Origin: JAOARY01 sp045345765 | GTDB taxonomy: Bacteria > Bacillota > Clostridia > Peptostreptococcales > Peptostreptococcaceae | Assembly (NCBI GenBank): GCA_045345765.1 | Contig: CP148265.1 | Location: forward strand, 248,001 to 312,000 | Direction of reading: 5' to 3' | DNA: 64,000 nucleotides | Part shown: positions 19,195-29,007 of the stretch, in pieces | Numbering within the stretch: the first letter of the stretch is position 1 | Layout of the letters: the number at the start of each line of letters is the position of its first letter | Program-made: the position numbers and the translations under genes | The notes under the pieces: model-generated | What the model was told of the DNA's origin: nothing | Seen by the model: only the letters and a program-made list of their open reading frames with translations | The model's database searches: none

Positions 19195-19249
19195 TATTGA
19201 CTAAGTCAATACTCTTTTATTTTAAATCAAATTATTGTCTTAGTCAATA
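19195..19249 (-). promoter_or_regulatory. Restriction-operon promoter with two palindromic operators
   Basis: Minus-strand promoter TTGACT (19247-19242), 17-base spacer, TAAAAT (19224-19219). Two 17-bp palindromes overlap it: TATTGTCTTAGTCAATA (19233-19249), which contains the -35, and TATTGACTAAGTCAATA (19195-19211), which begins at the predicted start site. Their centres are 38 bp apart. A regulator bound to both would cover the whole promoter. The encoded helix-turn-helix protein is the obvious candidate. Confidence 0.78.
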
Positions 19250-19284
19250 TTTCTTTCATTTATAAAAATCTATATTTAAAATAC

Positions 19285-22200
19285 TTAATTTATTTTTATA
19301 AATTCATTATTATAAAACGAATAAATATAAGACTCTTTTACTTGTTTATTTGTAAGCCTTTCTAACGCTTCCCTATAAAGATATATCTGTTCCTTATACA
19401 AAGAAGCAAATGCAGATAAATTATCTAATCTATCATTTTTGTAATCTATCAAAACAATATAATCATCCTCATAAAAATATAAATCAATTATACCTTGAAT
19501 AAGTATAAAATCATCATCCACATCTCTTTTTAAATTAAAAGGTGCTTCTTTTTTTATGAATTTAGAATTTCTTATTCTTTTTATCATATTTGAATTAAAG
19601 AAATTAATTATATTATTTTTGTTGATATAAGGTATTTCTTCTTCCTTTATGAAATCTTTTATAAGCAACTGCTCTATATATTTATCCAAGATATTTTCGT
19701 CTATATCTTCATAAAAATCTATATTTTGCATCAGCAAATGATTTATAGTACCAATTCTAGCACCACTTATACTAAGATTATCAAATTCTAATTCTTTTTT
19801 TATCTTAGAACTATTATAGATATTTTTGATATCCTTATTTTTTATTTCTTTTAACTTTGTAACTGTTGTCTTTATAGGAATATTTATATTGTTTTTATAT
19901 TCCCAATTTATATTTGTTCTTACCATATCAAAGAACTTCTCATCATCATAATTTGAGTTTAATATCTTATCTTTTAATTCCTCTTCCTTTTGACTTTCCA
20001 AATCAATATCTTTATAGATTTCTTCTTTGGAATATAAATTTATCTTCCATTTTGATTCATCCTTTAATAGATTTATTTCTTTTTCTTTTAACAAAGATTC
20101 TATATCTTCATCCTTCAACAAAGGAAACATAAGAAAATCCAAGAAAGTCTTTGAATTTTTTAAATAATAGTCATTTACTCCATTTTGCCATTTTTTTATA
20201 CTTTCAGTTAAATTCCTATTAAGTCCTATTAATAGCATTTTATCTTTAGCTCTAGTCATTGCAACATAAAGTATTCTCATTTCTTCTGCTAAATTTTCCA
20301 TTTTGATTTTATTTTTTATAATTTTTTTGAACAAGGTATCTCTATAAGACCTACTTTGTAAGTTAACATACTTAACTCCAATTCCAAAATCCTTATGCAT
20401 CAAAATATCATCTTTTAAATCCATATTATTAAATTGCTTTCCTATATTAGAAAGTATAACAACAGGAAATTCTAAGCCCTTACTCTTGTGTATTGACATT
20501 ATCCTTACCAAATTATCCTCTTCATTTAATACTTTGGCTGGCCCAATATCACTTCTTGATTTGTTGATTCTTTCTACAAATTTGATAAAATCAAATAAAC
20601 CCTTATTAAAATTCTCCTTATATTCCTTTGCATAATTTAATAATTTGTCTAAATTAGCTTGTCTTAACTTACCACCTTTTAATATGCCCATATAATTATA
20701 GTAATTAGTCTCATTAAACAAATGCCATATGAATTCATCTAAATTCATAGTTCTTGAAAGGAACTCAAATTCATCTAATTTATCAAAGAAAATTTTTATT
20801 TTATTGCTAAGCTCATCATTTTTTTTGTCCTTATAAATTTCTAACAATTCATAGAAACTATATTTTTTATCTTTTAGAGTTTCTTTTGATTCTTCTTGCA
20901 AATCACTTTCCAAAATATCAAAATCAATAATTTCTTTAGAATTATTATCTTCTTTTAACTCATCTTCAAATATTCTAATTAATGCTATCTCTTCTAAAGA
21001 AAAATCAAATATATTGGATTTTAGTACTGATATAAGAGGAATATCTTGATTTTTATTATCTATTAATCTTAATAAATTCAAAAATATTTTAATTTCGATA
21101 TTTTCAAAATAACCTTCATTTATATCTGCAAAAACATCAATTCCTTCTTTGTATAACACTTCTACATAATCATCAATATTATTTTTGATACTTCTCATAA
21201 GTATTACTATATCTCTTTGTTCTATATATCTATAATCTTCAATTTTATCATCATAGATTTTTTCTTTTAATAAGTTCTTTATTTTTTTTGCAACCAAATT
21301 AGCTTCAATCTTTATATCTTCAATATTAATTTCACTTTCGCTTTCTTCTTCATTTTTGGATTTTGATTTTTCTATAAGATTTATTTCTATATCTTCGCTT
21401 TCAATCTCTTTAAATTCTCTACCTTCATACAAATAACTATCTTCATCGTAAGCAAAACCACAAAATTCTTCTTTCATTATATGTTTAAAAATATAATTAG
21501 TTGATTTTAATATATTTTTTCTACTTCTAAAATTATTACTCAAATCAATATTTAAATTTTCATTATCTGTTTTATAATTTAAATATCTTTGTACGAAAAT
21601 ACTTGGATCTGCAAGTCTAAATTTATATATACTTTGTTTGACATCCCCAACCATAAACAGATTATCTTCTCTTTTTATAAAGTCAATTAAAGTCTCTTGA
21701 ACCAAATTGCTATCTTGATATTCATCTACGAATATATAATTAAATTTGTCCTTATAATATATAGATGGTGCTTCTTGACTTAATATCTCTATTGCCAAAT
21801 GTTCTAAATCATTAAAATCCAATATATTTTTGTCTAGTTTTTTTTCTTTATACAAATTATTAAATTCTACTATCAAATCATTTAGATAAAACATATCATC
21901 TTTTATAAGATTGATATCTTTGATATACAAATCAATATCCTTTAAAAAATAATTTTCATATGTCTTTTTTATTATATCTTTGGCATCATCTCTAAGTGAT
22001 TTAATCTCTTCTTTCAAATTCTCATCTGCTTCTTTTGATACTCTTTTAAGTCTTTTGAAAGTATTATTTTCTATATCTAATTTTAATTTCTTAAAATCAT
22101 TTAAATTAGATATATATGAATTTATTAACTCCTCATCATCAATCAAATTCTCTTTATATGCCATAAATTCATCATCACAAGCTAATGACTTAGCTTTTTT

Positions 22201-22890
22201 GATAAAATAAAGAGCATTTTGCAGATTTGATTTTATTTCATTTTCTAAGACTTCATAGAACTTACTTTCTAAGAACGTATTATAATCTAATTTATAATAA
22301 TTTAAAGCCTCTTTAAGCCATTTAAAAGGATATGGTTTACTTTGAATAAATAGATACATATTAAGAATCAAATCCTTCAAATCTTCATCTGTCTTATTAG
22401 AAGAAAACATCTCAATCAGATTATAAAAATACTCATTTTCTTTTTCATATTCAATCTCAAACAAATCATCTAAAGCTTCTTTCTTTAATAAATTACATTC
22501 TAATATATCACCTATTTTAAATGATGGGTCAATATCTAAAAGATGAAAATTCTTTCTTATAACATTTATACAAAATGAATGTATAGTACTTATTTGAGCC
22601 TTAGATACCAAAGTTAATTGTTTCTTTAAAAATTTAAATAACTCTTCATCCTCTGTACTTTCTAATTCTTTTAAAATTCTATTTTGTATCCTTTCTCTCA
22701 TTTCACCAGCTGCTGCATTAGTAAATGTTACTATCAAAAAACTTGTTATATCTATTTTTTTATCTATAATCAAATTTACTATTCTTTCAACCAAAACAGC
22801 AGTTTTTCCCGAACCTGCTGCTGCTGAAATCAATAAATTTTTATCCCTTGTTTTTATAGCTTCCTCTTGTTTATTCGTCCATTTAACCAT
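19285..22890 (-). CDS. addA: ATP-dependent helicase/nuclease subunit AddA
   Basis: 1201 residues from ATG 22890 (GGTG 6 bases upstream). UvrD-like helicase and nuclease half of the AddAB complex that resects double-strand breaks for RecA-mediated repair. The Walker A AAAGSGKTA lies near residue 28, the DEYQD box near 390, and RILYVAMTRAKD in the C-terminal helicase region. The RecB-like nuclease motif GIIDLYFYEDDYIVLIDYKN is near residue 1145. It overlaps the end of addB by 8 bases. No terminator is evident after its stop. Confidence 0.96.
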   Translation of the reverse strand: MVKWTNKQEEAIKTRDKNLLISAAAGSGKTAVLVERIVNLIIDKKIDITSFLIVTFTNAAAGEMRERIQNRILKELESTEDEELFKFLKKQLTLVSKAQISTIHSFCINVIRKNFHLLDIDPSFKIGDILECNLLKKEALDDLFEIEYEKENEYFYNLIEMFSSNKTDEDLKDLILNMYLFIQSKPYPFKWLKEALNYYKLDYNTFLESKFYEVLENEIKSNLQNALYFIKKAKSLACDDEFMAYKENLIDDEELINSYISNLNDFKKLKLDIENNTFKRLKRVSKEADENLKEEIKSLRDDAKDIIKKTYENYFLKDIDLYIKDINLIKDDMFYLNDLIVEFNNLYKEKKLDKNILDFNDLEHLAIEILSQEAPSIYYKDKFNYIFVDEYQDSNLVQETLIDFIKREDNLFMVGDVKQSIYKFRLADPSIFVQRYLNYKTDNENLNIDLSNNFRSRKNILKSTNYIFKHIMKEEFCGFAYDEDSYLYEGREFKEIESEDIEINLIEKSKSKNEEESESEINIEDIKIEANLVAKKIKNLLKEKIYDDKIEDYRYIEQRDIVILMRSIKNNIDDYVEVLYKEGIDVFADINEGYFENIEIKIFLNLLRLIDNKNQDIPLISVLKSNIFDFSLEEIALIRIFEDELKEDNNSKEIIDFDILESDLQEESKETLKDKKYSFYELLEIYKDKKNDELSNKIKIFFDKLDEFEFLSRTMNLDEFIWHLFNETNYYNYMGILKGGKLRQANLDKLLNYAKEYKENFNKGLFDFIKFVERINKSRSDIGPAKVLNEEDNLVRIMSIHKSKGLEFPVVILSNIGKQFNNMDLKDDILMHKDFGIGVKYVNLQSRSYRDTLFKKIIKNKIKMENLAEEMRILYVAMTRAKDKMLLIGLNRNLTESIKKWQNGVNDYYLKNSKTFLDFLMFPLLKDEDIESLLKEKEINLLKDESKWKINLYSKEEIYKDIDLESQKEEELKDKILNSNYDDEKFFDMVRTNINWEYKNNINIPIKTTVTKLKEIKNKDIKNIYNSSKIKKELEFDNLSISGARIGTINHLLMQNIDFYEDIDENILDKYIEQLLIKDFIKEEEIPYINKNNIINFFNSNMIKRIRNSKFIKKEAPFNLKRDVDDDFILIQGIIDLYFYEDDYIVLIDYKNDRLDNLSAFASLYKEQIYLYREALERLTNKQVKESYIYSFYNNEFIKIN

Positions 22891-25800
22891 TATTATCACC
22901 TTTTTTATCTTCTTTTAAGATATCTATTATTTCTTGATTTGATTTTTTATTTATTGATTTAAATTTATTATTTTCAAATTCTTCATCAAACAAACATATA
23001 CTTTTGTAATCACAATAATCACAAGAAGTTTGATTTTGGAGTTTTTTTGGTTCTATATCTATATTTCCATCTGTGATTTTGTCCCCTATATCTCTTATCA
23101 AATTCTTACAATGATCTATTAATATATTAAATTCATATTCACTTAAAACATTTGAAGTTTTTGATATAGTATTATCCTTTTTAAGTGTTACAGGAATTAT
23201 ATTTGAATATCTATTTATATTCTTATCCATTGCTTTTATTAGATTTATATCATTTAAGACAATACCTTTCATCTTTAATTTTTTATTTATCTCATCTTCA
23301 ATAAAATCTTTAATATCATTATCACTAGATATTAAAGGATCATCTATTTTAAAATAAAAAATTCCCCCAGCCTTATTTTTTTCATTTGATTTAAGTATTG
23401 CATCTAAATATATAAGTAATTGCAATTGCAAGCCTTCATATACTTTATATAATTCGATATCTTTTGAAGATGATTTATAATCTATTATCTTTATAAATTC
23501 ATTTTCTAAATCAGTAAATGAATCTAATCTATCAATCTTTCCTTGTATATAAATCTTTTGTCCATCGCTTAATTCAACCTCTATTTGAGGATATTTTGAG
23601 TTTTCATATCCAAATGAAATCTCACTTCCAAGTATCTTAAATTCAGAACTATTAACATGCATAACCAAAGTTTTTATAGCTCTTTTTGTAACTCTTTTTA
23701 ATCTCTTTACCAAATATTCATTTTTCTTATTACTTTTAAACACACCCATTTTATAAGATTCTATAAGTTCATTTACCGCCTGATTTGTTATATCTTCTAT
23801 ATTTTGATCATTTATATCTTTTAAGTTCAAATTCTTCTTATATATTTCTTTTGTAAATGAATTTATACTACTGTGAAAGAACTCACCCATCTCTAACGCT
23901 CTAATTTCAAATTCTTCTTTTTTCTTAGGTTTTACACCATATTTTATAAAATGGGCAAATGGGCAATTACTAAATAGTTCAAGTCTTGATACACTTGTGT
24001 TTATTGGAATTTTGTATAATCTCGAACTTATATTTTTACTAAGTGCATTATATTTATTAGTATAATCAAGTCCATCTTTTAGGAATTTGATATCATAATT
24101 TTTATTTAAATAATCATATAATTTAATCCATTTTTCATCTAATTGTCCATTTTTGATTCCATTTGCTAAAGCTTTTACTAAATAAGCTATTGATGTTTTT
24201 TTGTTTGCCAAAATAGATTCATCAAATTCTAAATCCTTTGCTTCTTCAACTTCCTTTATATCCATAAGTTTTTTGATTCTATTTACATATATTGATGGTC
24301 TTAATGAATTAGAATCTTTATCTGACATACTATAACTAAAATCAATAAATTCTTTTGAAAAAGACATCATTTTATAAAAATTAAACATTTCAACTTCTGA
24401 TTTTATTTCTTCTAATGTATTTAATTTCATATTCAAATTCTCTAAGCTCTTTTTATCTTCTTCTAATAAGATTTTCTCATTTGAAAAATTTGAAGGCAAA
24501 ATCATATCATTTAGACCTATTACAAAAATTCCTTTTATCTTATCTATTTTGGTATTATTAAGATTTCCAATCAATACTTCATCAATTCTTGTTGGTATTA
24601 TCTTTAATTCATATACAAAAAAACCTGATGAAAGTATTTTTATAAATTCATCTAAAGATACCCTATCATCTTTTAATATCTCCATCAATTGCTTTAGATT
24701 CTCAAGCACTATATTCCAAATCATTTTATTTTCTTCTAAATACTCAAACATATTTTTGTCTTCTAATATATTTAATTTATTTTCTAATTTTTGATATATA
24801 TTTTCGGCTTCCAAAAATTCATATAGAGATTTTACCATATTAATTATAGAATTTTTCTTAGATACTTTCTTTTTTAGAACATAAATATTTTCAAATAATT
24901 TAGCTTTAATCTCGTTAAAAACTTCATCTTCAAATGTATTTTCGTATTTCTTGCCCTTAATTCCTCTTTTTATAATAAAATTCTCAAAATACTCGCCCTC
25001 TTCTTTTGTAAGGTTAGTATATCCTGTTTTTATGAATCTAAGTACATCATCATAATTAAAATTCTTATTTATTATATTCAATGAAGATATTATATATAAT
25101 ATCAACGGATTTGACATTATATCTCTTTTTTCATCTAAAAAGTACGGAATATCATATTTATAAAATACTCGTCTTATAAAAGATGAATACAGATTTATAT
25201 CATTTGATATAATAGCAAAATCCTTGTATTTATAATTTTTATTTCTAATAAGATAATTTATTTTCTTTGCTATTTTTTCAATCTCTCCAATAGGTTTATT
25301 GGCTTTATATAAAGATATATTATCAACTTTTTTATTATATTTTGTTTTTTTGTAAGAATAAAATTCTTCCTTTAAAAATTCTATATCTTTATTCTTAAAA
25401 TTATCTTTAACAAATTCATATTCTATATCATAAGAATTATTAGCTGCTAATTTTAAGAATTTATTATATAATATCCTTTCAGATTTAAGAAATTCAAATT
25501 CATCTGGATATCTTTGTTTTGACCTTAAATTTATAGAAATATTAACTGTCTTTGATTTTTGAATCAAAATATCAATCATATCAATCATTTGGTTTGTAAA
25601 GTTATTGAATTTGTAAATATATACTAATTTTTCTTTAAAAAACTCACTTTCTAAAAGTTTTTCATTTAATATATTTATTAAATCATCAGAATTTACATAT
25701 GATTTTTCTATTTGTTTTTCAAATTCTTCATATATCTTAGATATATCTTTTAATTTTTCTCTTAATATCAAATCATCTATATTATCAATTTCCAAAAGCA

Positions 25801-26203
25801 AATTCTCATATTTGATATTTTGAGTCTTAAATTCTTTTATGACATTATTTATATCTTTTAAAAATCCTTGTTTTGATGAAGCTTTTTCATAAAGGGTTAA
25901 TTCTTTTGAAATCTGTGATATAACTTTTTTTAATATCATTATCTTCCCCTCATCTTTGATAAGAGGCTTATTAATCCCACCTTCAAGGCTTAACACTCTA
26001 TTTGCTAAACTCTTTGGACTAAGTACTTCTATATTTAGTAACCCTTTTAGATTAGCCCTATTAACTATATTTCGTTCAGCCAAAACTGTATATTGTTCTG
26101 GCACAATAAATATTATATCTTTATCCATATTATTTTTAATATCATCTATCATAAAATCTAACTTTTGGTCTTCATCCAGACCAAATATAAATCTCAAACT
26201 CAT
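22883..26203 (-). CDS. addB: ATP-dependent nuclease subunit AddB, P-loop degenerate
   Basis: 1106 residues from ATG 26203 (GGTGG 5 bases upstream; the upstream in-frame ATG lacks a Shine-Dalgarno). AddB partners AddA and recognises the Chi-like site. The C-terminal RecB-type nuclease is intact (KIDRLDS, IIDYKSSSK), and so are four cluster cysteines: one in NCPFAHF near residue 745 and CDYCDYKSIC near 1059-1068, matching the known C...CxxCx5C iron-sulphur pattern. The N terminus reads MSLRFIFGLDEDQKLDF where many AddB proteins have a GxxGxGKS loop, so ATP binding at that site appears lost. Confidence 0.92.
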   Translation of the reverse strand: MSLRFIFGLDEDQKLDFMIDDIKNNMDKDIIFIVPEQYTVLAERNIVNRANLKGLLNIEVLSPKSLANRVLSLEGGINKPLIKDEGKIMILKKVISQISKELTLYEKASSKQGFLKDINNVIKEFKTQNIKYENLLLEIDNIDDLILREKLKDISKIYEEFEKQIEKSYVNSDDLINILNEKLLESEFFKEKLVYIYKFNNFTNQMIDMIDILIQKSKTVNISINLRSKQRYPDEFEFLKSERILYNKFLKLAANNSYDIEYEFVKDNFKNKDIEFLKEEFYSYKKTKYNKKVDNISLYKANKPIGEIEKIAKKINYLIRNKNYKYKDFAIISNDINLYSSFIRRVFYKYDIPYFLDEKRDIMSNPLILYIISSLNIINKNFNYDDVLRFIKTGYTNLTKEEGEYFENFIIKRGIKGKKYENTFEDEVFNEIKAKLFENIYVLKKKVSKKNSIINMVKSLYEFLEAENIYQKLENKLNILEDKNMFEYLEENKMIWNIVLENLKQLMEILKDDRVSLDEFIKILSSGFFVYELKIIPTRIDEVLIGNLNNTKIDKIKGIFVIGLNDMILPSNFSNEKILLEEDKKSLENLNMKLNTLEEIKSEVEMFNFYKMMSFSKEFIDFSYSMSDKDSNSLRPSIYVNRIKKLMDIKEVEEAKDLEFDESILANKKTSIAYLVKALANGIKNGQLDEKWIKLYDYLNKNYDIKFLKDGLDYTNKYNALSKNISSRLYKIPINTSVSRLELFSNCPFAHFIKYGVKPKKKEEFEIRALEMGEFFHSSINSFTKEIYKKNLNLKDINDQNIEDITNQAVNELIESYKMGVFKSNKKNEYLVKRLKRVTKRAIKTLVMHVNSSEFKILGSEISFGYENSKYPQIEVELSDGQKIYIQGKIDRLDSFTDLENEFIKIIDYKSSSKDIELYKVYEGLQLQLLIYLDAILKSNEKNKAGGIFYFKIDDPLISSDNDIKDFIEDEINKKLKMKGIVLNDINLIKAMDKNINRYSNIIPVTLKKDNTISKTSNVLSEYEFNILIDHCKNLIRDIGDKITDGNIDIEPKKLQNQTSCDYCDYKSICLFDEEFENNKFKSINKKSNQEIIDILKEDKKGDNNG

Positions 26204-26230
26204 ATTTACCACCTTCATATATTTTTTTGT

Positions 26231-26263
26231 AAAAAAAAATTGCTATATATATTATAGCAATTT
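26231..26263 (-). terminator. Terminator after the methyltransferase-like gene
   Basis: An 11-bp perfect stem (26237-26247 with 26253-26263, core TTGCTATA) is followed on the minus strand by nine T residues. It lies 17 bases after the methyltransferase-like stop codon and only about 28 bases before the addB start codon. Confidence 0.85.
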
Positions 26264-26279
26264 TTATTATTTATAAATA

Positions 26280-26804
26280 TTAAATCATACCTTCAAAATA
26301 AAAATAATCTTCGTCAATTATATTAAGTCTTTTGAATTCCTTTTTTGAACAAATTCTTAAAAGTTCTTCATCCTTAAGTTCATTCTTATTTATTTTTTTT
26401 CTGGGACTTTCATGTGCTATTATGAATTTTCCATCTTTATTAAGATGTTGTTTGGCATTATCAAAAACACAATCCAAATCATTAAAATGGTCAATATTAT
26501 GATATATGCATATGTAGTCAAATTTTTCATTCAAATTAATTTTCTTATTAAAATCCAAATGCAAACAAGTATTGTTTTCTAAATCAATATCCTTATCTTC
26601 ATTGTCATTAGACGATGTATCAATTGCAATATATTTCTTTAGTTTTTTGTCTTTTAATTCATCATATAATGCATTACTAGAAATATTTACATCCAAGAAT
26701 TTCTTATCTTCCTTAATATTCATTCTGTAAACTACTTGCTTAGTCTTTCTAAATTCCTTTTTTAAATCGCAATAATTCTTATTACCATTTAAAACACTGC
26801 TCAT
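26280..26804 (-). CDS. Methyltransferase-like protein lacking motif I
   Basis: 174 residues from ATG 26804 (GGAGGGG 6 bases upstream). The middle and end resemble a class I SAM-dependent methyltransferase: LHLDFNKKI, FDYICIYHNIDHF, LNKDGKFIIAHE follow the strand-helix pattern of motifs post-I, II and III. The glycine-rich motif I is not recognisable (the segment reads KYIAIDTSSNDNED), so SAM binding is doubtful. The first 40 residues are basic. The gene is bounded by a terminator on each side and is therefore probably a single-gene unit. Function unknown. Confidence 0.65.
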   Translation of the reverse strand: MSSVLNGNKNYCDLKKEFRKTKQVVYRMNIKEDKKFLDVNISSNALYDELKDKKLKKYIAIDTSSNDNEDKDIDLENNTCLHLDFNKKINLNEKFDYICIYHNIDHFNDLDCVFDNAKQHLNKDGKFIIAHESPRKKINKNELKDEELLRICSKKEFKRLNIIDEDYFYFEGMI

Positions 26805-26819
26805 TTTTAGCCCCTCCAA

Positions 26820-26977
26820 AAATAAAACACAAAATTTTTAAATTTCCTCTTACAGTGTACCAAAAAAAACTCTTATTTTAAAGCAAAATAATATTAAATT
26901 TTTATAACTTTTTGTTTAAAAAAATATATCTTTTGGCATTTCTACTTGTAAAATATTAAGCATTTATTTTTTTACAA
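26820..26977. other. Intergenic stretch upstream of the methyltransferase-like gene
   Basis: No gene is seen. Together with the udk terminator downstream of it, this makes a gap of about 290 bases. It should contain the promoter of the methyltransferase-like gene, but no clear -35/-10 pair stands out in the AT-rich background. Confidence 0.4.
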
Positions 26978-27025
26978 AATAAAGGTAGCATAAAAATGAA
27001 TTTTTTTCATTTTCATACTACCTTT
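26970..27025 (-). terminator. Terminator of the mltG-trmR-trhP-udk operon
   Basis: A 19-bp stem (26981-26999 with 27007-27025) is followed on the minus strand by TTTATTTTG. Two of its pairs are A-C or C-A mismatches if read on the plus strand but become G-U wobbles in the minus-strand RNA. This supports a minus-strand terminator for udk. Confidence 0.82.
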
Positions 27026-27110
27026 AAAAATTACATTATTTTCTTTCTAAAAAACTTTACCAAAACATATTTGATAAGTAAAAAATAATGAGCAATATAT
27101 ATTAATACTA

Positions 27111-27764
27111 TTATTCTTGTATTTTTTTAGCTTTCTTTTTATTTCTTATAACTGATTTAATCTTAGATATTACTATGTCTATTGCAACCATATTAAGTCC
27201 ACCTTCAGGAATAATTATATCTGAATATCTCTTAAATGGTTCTATAAATTGCATATGTGCTGGTCTTACTGTAGTTAAATATTGACTTATCACACTTTCT
27301 ACAGTTCTACCTCTTTCATCTATATCTCTTTGCATTCTTCTAAGTATTCTTATATCAGCATCTGTATCAACATAGATTTTAATATCCATTAAATCTCTAA
27401 GTCTTTCATCTTCAAATAACATTATACCTTCTAATATTATTATATCTTTTGGTTGTACTGTTATAGTTTTTGTATTATCTCTTGTATGGTTTGCAAAATC
27501 ATATACAGGCTTTTCAATTGTTTTTCCATTCATAACATCTGATATATGTTTTATAAGTAAATCTGTATCAAAAGCAAGCGGATGGTCATAATTTGTTTTT
27601 AGTCTTTCTTCAAACGGCATATGTCCTTGATCTTTGTAATATGCATCTTGTTCTATTATTGAGATGCTTTCTTCTGGTATAGTTTCTATAATGCTCTTTA
27701 CAACAGTACTCTTTCCTGAGCCAGTACCTCCCGTTATACCAATTATTACAGGTCTATTTTCCAT
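27111..27764 (-). CDS. udk: Uridine kinase
   Basis: 217 residues. Phosphorylates uridine and cytidine with ATP or GTP in pyrimidine salvage. The P-loop GGTGSGKST lies at residues 11-19, and QDAYYKD, YDHPLAFD and RDIDERGRT match the uridine kinase family. It overlaps the preceding trhP-like gene by 11 bases and ends the operon, with a terminator about 85 bases downstream. Placement next to a U32 peptidase and an O-methyltransferase is the same as yrrM-yrrN-yrrO-udk of Bacillus subtilis. Confidence 0.95.
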   Translation of the reverse strand: MENRPVIIGITGGTGSGKSTVVKSIIETIPEESISIIEQDAYYKDQGHMPFEERLKTNYDHPLAFDTDLLIKHISDVMNGKTIEKPVYDFANHTRDNTKTITVQPKDIIILEGIMLFEDERLRDLMDIKIYVDTDADIRILRRMQRDIDERGRTVESVISQYLTTVRPAHMQFIEPFKRYSDIIIPEGGLNMVAIDIVISKIKSVIRNKKKAKKIQE

Positions 27765-28995
27765 CTTTTTGCTCCCTTCTTAATATATAATCTTTTTTTA
27801 TTTTTTTATCAAGCTTAACTTTAACAAGTCTCTTTGGTTGAGGAACATCATCCAAAGCTTCACCTGATTTATAATCATATATTTCTAATACCTTAGTCAT
27901 TATAAGTTCATCACTATCATAAGGCATTACTTCTAATTCTTCGCCTTTAAAGAATTTATTTCTTTGTTCTAATAAAACATAATCATCTTCTAATTCTTCT
28001 TTACAAAGTGAGATAAAGTCATAACCTCTTAAATAAGAACTAGAACCATAATGATGTGCTGAATCATCTGGTTTTTGATAATAAAAACCTTTTGTAAAAT
28101 CTCTATGACTTACTTTTTTTAATTCTTTTAAATGATTTTCATCAAATTTATAATTTGTAGGATCATTTAAATAACTGTCAATTGCCATTCTATACGCTCT
28201 TATTACAGTAGCCACATAATAAGCAGATTTCATTCTACCTTCTATTTTAAGACTTGTAATTCCAGCATCTAAAAGTGCAGGAATTTCATCTATCATACAT
28301 AAATCTTTTGAATTAAAGAAAAAAGTTCCTCTTTCATCTTCGTATACAGGATAATATTCGCCTGGTCTTTGTTCTTCAACCAAATAATATTTCCATCTAC
28401 AAGGATGTTTGCATTCTCCTTGATTTGCATTTTTTCCTGTCATGTAATTACTTATTAAGCATCTACCTGAATAAGACATGCACATAGCACCATGAACAAA
28501 TGCTTCTATTTCTGTTTCTTCTTTTATATTATCTTTAATTTGTCTAATTTCTCTTAAAGATAGTTCTCTTGCTACAACTATTCTTTTTACACCTTGTTTT
28601 TCCCAGAATTTTGCTGATCTATAATTTGTATTGTTTGCTTGAGTACTTAAATGTATTTCCATATTTGGAGTAACTTCTTTTACAACATCTAATACTCCTG
28701 GATCTGATAATATAAATGCATCTACATTTACAGATTCTAATTCTTTTAAATATTCTTCAAATCCTACAAAATCATCATTGTGAGGAATCATATTTATTGT
28801 TACAAATACTCTCTTTCCTCTTTCATGCGCAAATTTTACACCCTCTTTAATCTGTTCTATTGTAAAATTCTTTGCAGCAGCTCTAAGACCAAATCTTTCT
28901 CCTCCAAGGTATACTGCATCAGCACCATAAATTATGGCCATTTTTAATTTTTCCAAATCTCCTGCTGGCGCTAATAATTCCACCTTATTATTCAT
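27754..28995 (-). CDS. trhP: U32-family protein, probable tRNA 5-hydroxyuridine synthase TrhP
   Basis: 413 residues of the peptidase U32 family. These are now known to be RNA hydroxylation enzymes rather than proteases: TrhP makes 5-hydroxyuridine at tRNA wobble position 34 using prephenate-derived chemistry. Four cysteines at 172, 179, 195 and 199 (CMSYSGRC, GECKHPC) fit the family's iron-sulphur ligands. It lies between a TrmR-like methyltransferase and udk. Bacillus subtilis has two such genes in tandem (YrrN, YrrO); only one is here, as in Escherichia coli. An alternative U32 role, such as rRNA hydroxylation, cannot be excluded. Confidence 0.82.
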   Translation of the reverse strand: MNNKVELLAPAGDLEKLKMAIIYGADAVYLGGERFGLRAAAKNFTIEQIKEGVKFAHERGKRVFVTINMIPHNDDFVGFEEYLKELESVNVDAFILSDPGVLDVVKEVTPNMEIHLSTQANNTNYRSAKFWEKQGVKRIVVARELSLREIRQIKDNIKEETEIEAFVHGAMCMSYSGRCLISNYMTGKNANQGECKHPCRWKYYLVEEQRPGEYYPVYEDERGTFFFNSKDLCMIDEIPALLDAGITSLKIEGRMKSAYYVATVIRAYRMAIDSYLNDPTNYKFDENHLKELKKVSHRDFTKGFYYQKPDDSAHHYGSSSYLRGYDFISLCKEELEDDYVLLEQRNKFFKGEELEVMPYDSDELIMTKVLEIYDYKSGEALDDVPQPKRLVKVKLDKKIKKDYILRREQKDGK

Positions 28996-29007
28996 TTAAT
29001 TCACCTC

